From CAZVWJ01 sp964631325 (lineage in GTDB: Bacteria; T1Sed10-126): a stretch of DNA of 16,331 nt. A program made the translations under genes and the position numbers. Within the stretch, counting starts at the first letter, position 1. The number at the start of each line of letters is the position of its first letter. Below the pieces are notes generated by a model. It saw only the letters and a list, made by a program, of their open reading frames with translations. It was not told where the DNA came from and did not search any database. The stretch spans positions 1 through 16,331 of the forward strand of contig CAZVWJ010000055.1 in NCBI GenBank assembly GCA_964631325.1, given 5' to 3'. Shown piece by piece: positions 14,888 to 16,331 of the stretch.

Positions 14888-16027
14888 TCAGCAACCACAA
14901 TCATCAATACCTTCAGCAATGTGGCCTTCAAGATCGGAGCGTCGATCCACTACGTAGGTGCTGTCCTCGTAATTCTCTTTTGCATAGGATTTGAGCTCGG
15001 CCGCGATTTCAGTCAATTTCAAGTATTTATCAAACGACCGATTTCGGGTCGGTACAACTGCAAGTGTTACGGTCATAAACCCGAAACTTTGCGTATGACC
15101 GGCTCGATCCTCCACCTGGATCCCACCGTTTTCTCGATCCTCCGCGTCATACAGGCTCTTGACCCGCTCGTCAAACTTTTCAATAATCCACTCACAAATA
15201 TTCTCGTATTGCTCGGTTTCCGTTAACAAAACGAAGTCATCCCCGCCCACGTGCCCGAGAAAATTAAGTTCGGATGAGAATTTCTCCATGGCTTCCTCAA
15301 GTATCTTCTTGGTGAGCTGGATAGCTTTATCCCCCCGGTCAAAACCATAGTAGTCGTTAAAGGACTTGAAGTTATCCAGGTCGGCATAAACCAGGGCAAA
15401 ATTTTTATTCTCGTTTAAATACGATTGGAGCATTTCTTGGATGCGGATATTGCCGGGCAAACCCGTAAGTGGATTAGCGTCACGGGCTTCCTTCAGGTTC
15501 TTTATTGCGTCTTCAAGTTCCTCCTGATTCCGCTCGGCCCGGAGCCGGCTCTTGACACGATCGGTAATATCGTGAATCCGGAGTATGTAGTACCCATCGT
15601 GAAAATCGATATTAACTGAATAAGAGGAATCAAGTTCATCACATGAGAATTGATACTGGATCTCCTTCTGTTCAAGAAGGTTCAGAGGCATATCATCAAA
15701 AATGGCATATTCATCTATCTTCCCAGGATCATAATCACTATCAAAACCTAACTGATCCTGTTTACCTACAAGAGCCTTCTTATAAGCCACTGCAAAACAA
15801 TCCTTGAAATTTTCACTCAGTGAGTCCCAGAACGACTCTTCAGTGAGTCTGCCTTCTTGCCTATCAATCAGAAAATCTTCAGCTTTCTCATTGTAGAACT
15901 TCAATTTCCAGTCGGGGTCAACGGCAATTAATCCCAGATCAAGCTCTTTTACAAGCCTCTGAAAATTAATATCACCCGTTACGTCCTGGCTTGAGGTGGC
16001 CGGCGAGGACTGATCAAGTTCAGACAT
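14888..16027 (-). CDS. PAS-GGDEF protein with GGDDF signature (putative diguanylate cyclase)
   Basis: 379 residues, no signal peptide or membrane segment, so cytosolic. Residues about 22-170 look like a PAS-type sensor (LDLGLIAVDPDWKLKFYNEKA ... YYILRIHDITDR), then a short coiled coil (RNQEELEDAIKNLKEARDA). A GGDEF domain follows from about 185 to 360: NPLTGLPGN, YADLDNFKSFNDYYGFDRGD (metal-binding Asp and substrate region), then GHVGGDDF in place of the usual R-Y-GGDEF. A c-di-GMP synthase role is the family expectation. The fourth signature residue is Asp, and no RxxD inhibitory site precedes it, so activity is not guaranteed and product inhibition is unlikely. Such GGDDF variants occur in other proteins with the NPLTGLPGN motif (recalled knowledge). 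The start lies nine bases after the HD-GYP-like ORF, with its weak GAG ribosome site overlapping that gene's stop, so the two are probably co-transcribed. Confidence 0.9.
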   Translation of the reverse strand: MSELDQSSPATSSQDVTGDINFQRLVKELDLGLIAVDPDWKLKFYNEKAEDFLIDRQEGRLTEESFWDSLSENFKDCFAVAYKKALVGKQDQLGFDSDYDPGKIDEYAIFDDMPLNLLEQKEIQYQFSCDELDSSYSVNIDFHDGYYILRIHDITDRVKSRLRAERNQEELEDAIKNLKEARDANPLTGLPGNIRIQEMLQSYLNENKNFALVYADLDNFKSFNDYYGFDRGDKAIQLTKKILEEAMEKFSSELNFLGHVGGDDFVLLTETEQYENICEWIIEKFDERVKSLYDAEDRENGGIQVEDRAGHTQSFGFMTVTLAVVPTRNRSFDKYLKLTEIAAELKSYAKENYEDSTYVVDRRSDLEGHIAEGIDDCGC

Positions 16028-16036
16028 AAGTAAATC

Positions 16037-16276
16037 TCAATTCAGGATAACCGGACTGTTATCCGTATTGGCAGTAATTTCATAATAATCATCAAGCTTA
16101 CCGCCCCCATCGTAAAGCACGCGCACTCTGGGATTCCTGAACCCCTCGGACAGATCACATACGACCCCGCGGGTCCCGTCGCTCAAAACAACCTCCTGGC
16201 CCACCGGATAGGGAGGCATCATCTCCAGGAACAATTCCATTAGATCGGGATCAAACGCCGGTCCGTCCTGCTGCAT
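16037..16276 (-). CDS. Short ORF matching only the C-terminal tail of HD-GYP proteins
   Basis: 79 residues. FDPDLMELFLEMMPPYPVGQ, VVLSDGTRGVV, then NPRVRVLYDGGGK and DDYYEI follow the order seen after the catalytic helices in HD-GYP c-di-GMP phosphodiesterases (FDPxLVxxFLxxxxxYPxGxxVxLSDGxxGVV ... RPxVRVL ... EI). None of the HD, GYP or metal-binding residues are in this piece. The frame is closed upstream by TAA at 16304-16306, and no ribosome site precedes the ATG at 16276. It is therefore either a decayed remnant, the 3' end of a gene frameshifted just outside the window, or a small stand-alone tail domain. It directly precedes the GGDEF gene. Confidence 0.55.
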   Translation of the reverse strand: MQQDGPAFDPDLMELFLEMMPPYPVGQEVVLSDGTRGVVCDLSEGFRNPRVRVLYDGGGKLDDYYEITANTDNSPVILN

Positions 16277-16331
16277 GATAAGATAGGAATTTGTAAATTC
16301 AGCTTATTCTTTTCAGAAGCTATATTAGTTG

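Noticed and set aside
1..16331. CRISPR array
   Set aside because: No regularly spaced direct repeats of 20-40 bases were seen anywhere. The repeats found are coding (Ig-like) or short inverted repeats.

Overview
The window looks like a chromosomal segment of a diderm (Gram-negative-type) bacterium. It encodes several Sec-type lipoproteins with lipobox cysteines, a signal-peptide-bearing outer-membrane beta-barrel protein ending in Phe, and a cyclic-di-GMP signalling gene. I cannot place the organism more precisely. The helicase gene is GC-rich (one hand-counted line near 5281 is 38/60 G+C). Several neighbours are strikingly AT-rich (9/60 in the line at 7861, 13/60 in the line at 1981). This suggests a GC-moderate to GC-rich host carrying AT-rich accessory genes.

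Region A (about 154-4524, minus strand) is the most interesting part. An 868-residue exported protein has a Gly/Asp linker, a series of Ig/PKD-like repeats and a C-terminal T4-type (GH24) lysozyme domain. It is followed, with overlapping stop and start codons (TGATG), by a small lipoprotein. Directly downstream lies a second, decayed copy of the same module: a remnant of the last Ig-like repeat broken by an in-frame TAA, an intact-looking lysozyme domain with the T4 lysozyme E/D/T spacing, and a paralogous lipoprotein again overlapping by ATGA. This arrangement resembles a polymorphic toxin with a displaced (orphan) toxin-immunity cassette. The lysozyme would be the peptidoglycan-attacking tip and the lipoprotein its candidate periplasmic protector. 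The immunity role is inferred.

Region B (4646-6757, plus strand) is a complete UvrD/Rep-family SF1A helicase, divergent from region A. Region C (6758-7370) has no clear gene, only faint traces of decayed coding sequence.

Region D (7371-12409, minus strand) is a probable operon. It holds a roughly 1120-residue lipoprotein with duplicated beta modules, a coiled coil and a Cys-rich C-terminal part, then a 208-residue Cys/Gly/Lys-rich protein, then a 334-residue Lys-rich protein with one membrane anchor. The last two are very AT-rich and unrecognised. Region E (12410-13303) is about 890 bases without a supportable gene.

Region F (13304-16276, minus strand) holds a porin-like gene, a strongly folded 120-130 base element in its upstream region (three stems and a possible pseudoknot), a PAS-GGDEF protein with a GGDDF signature, and a small ORF matching only the C-terminal tail of HD-GYP phosphodiesterases.
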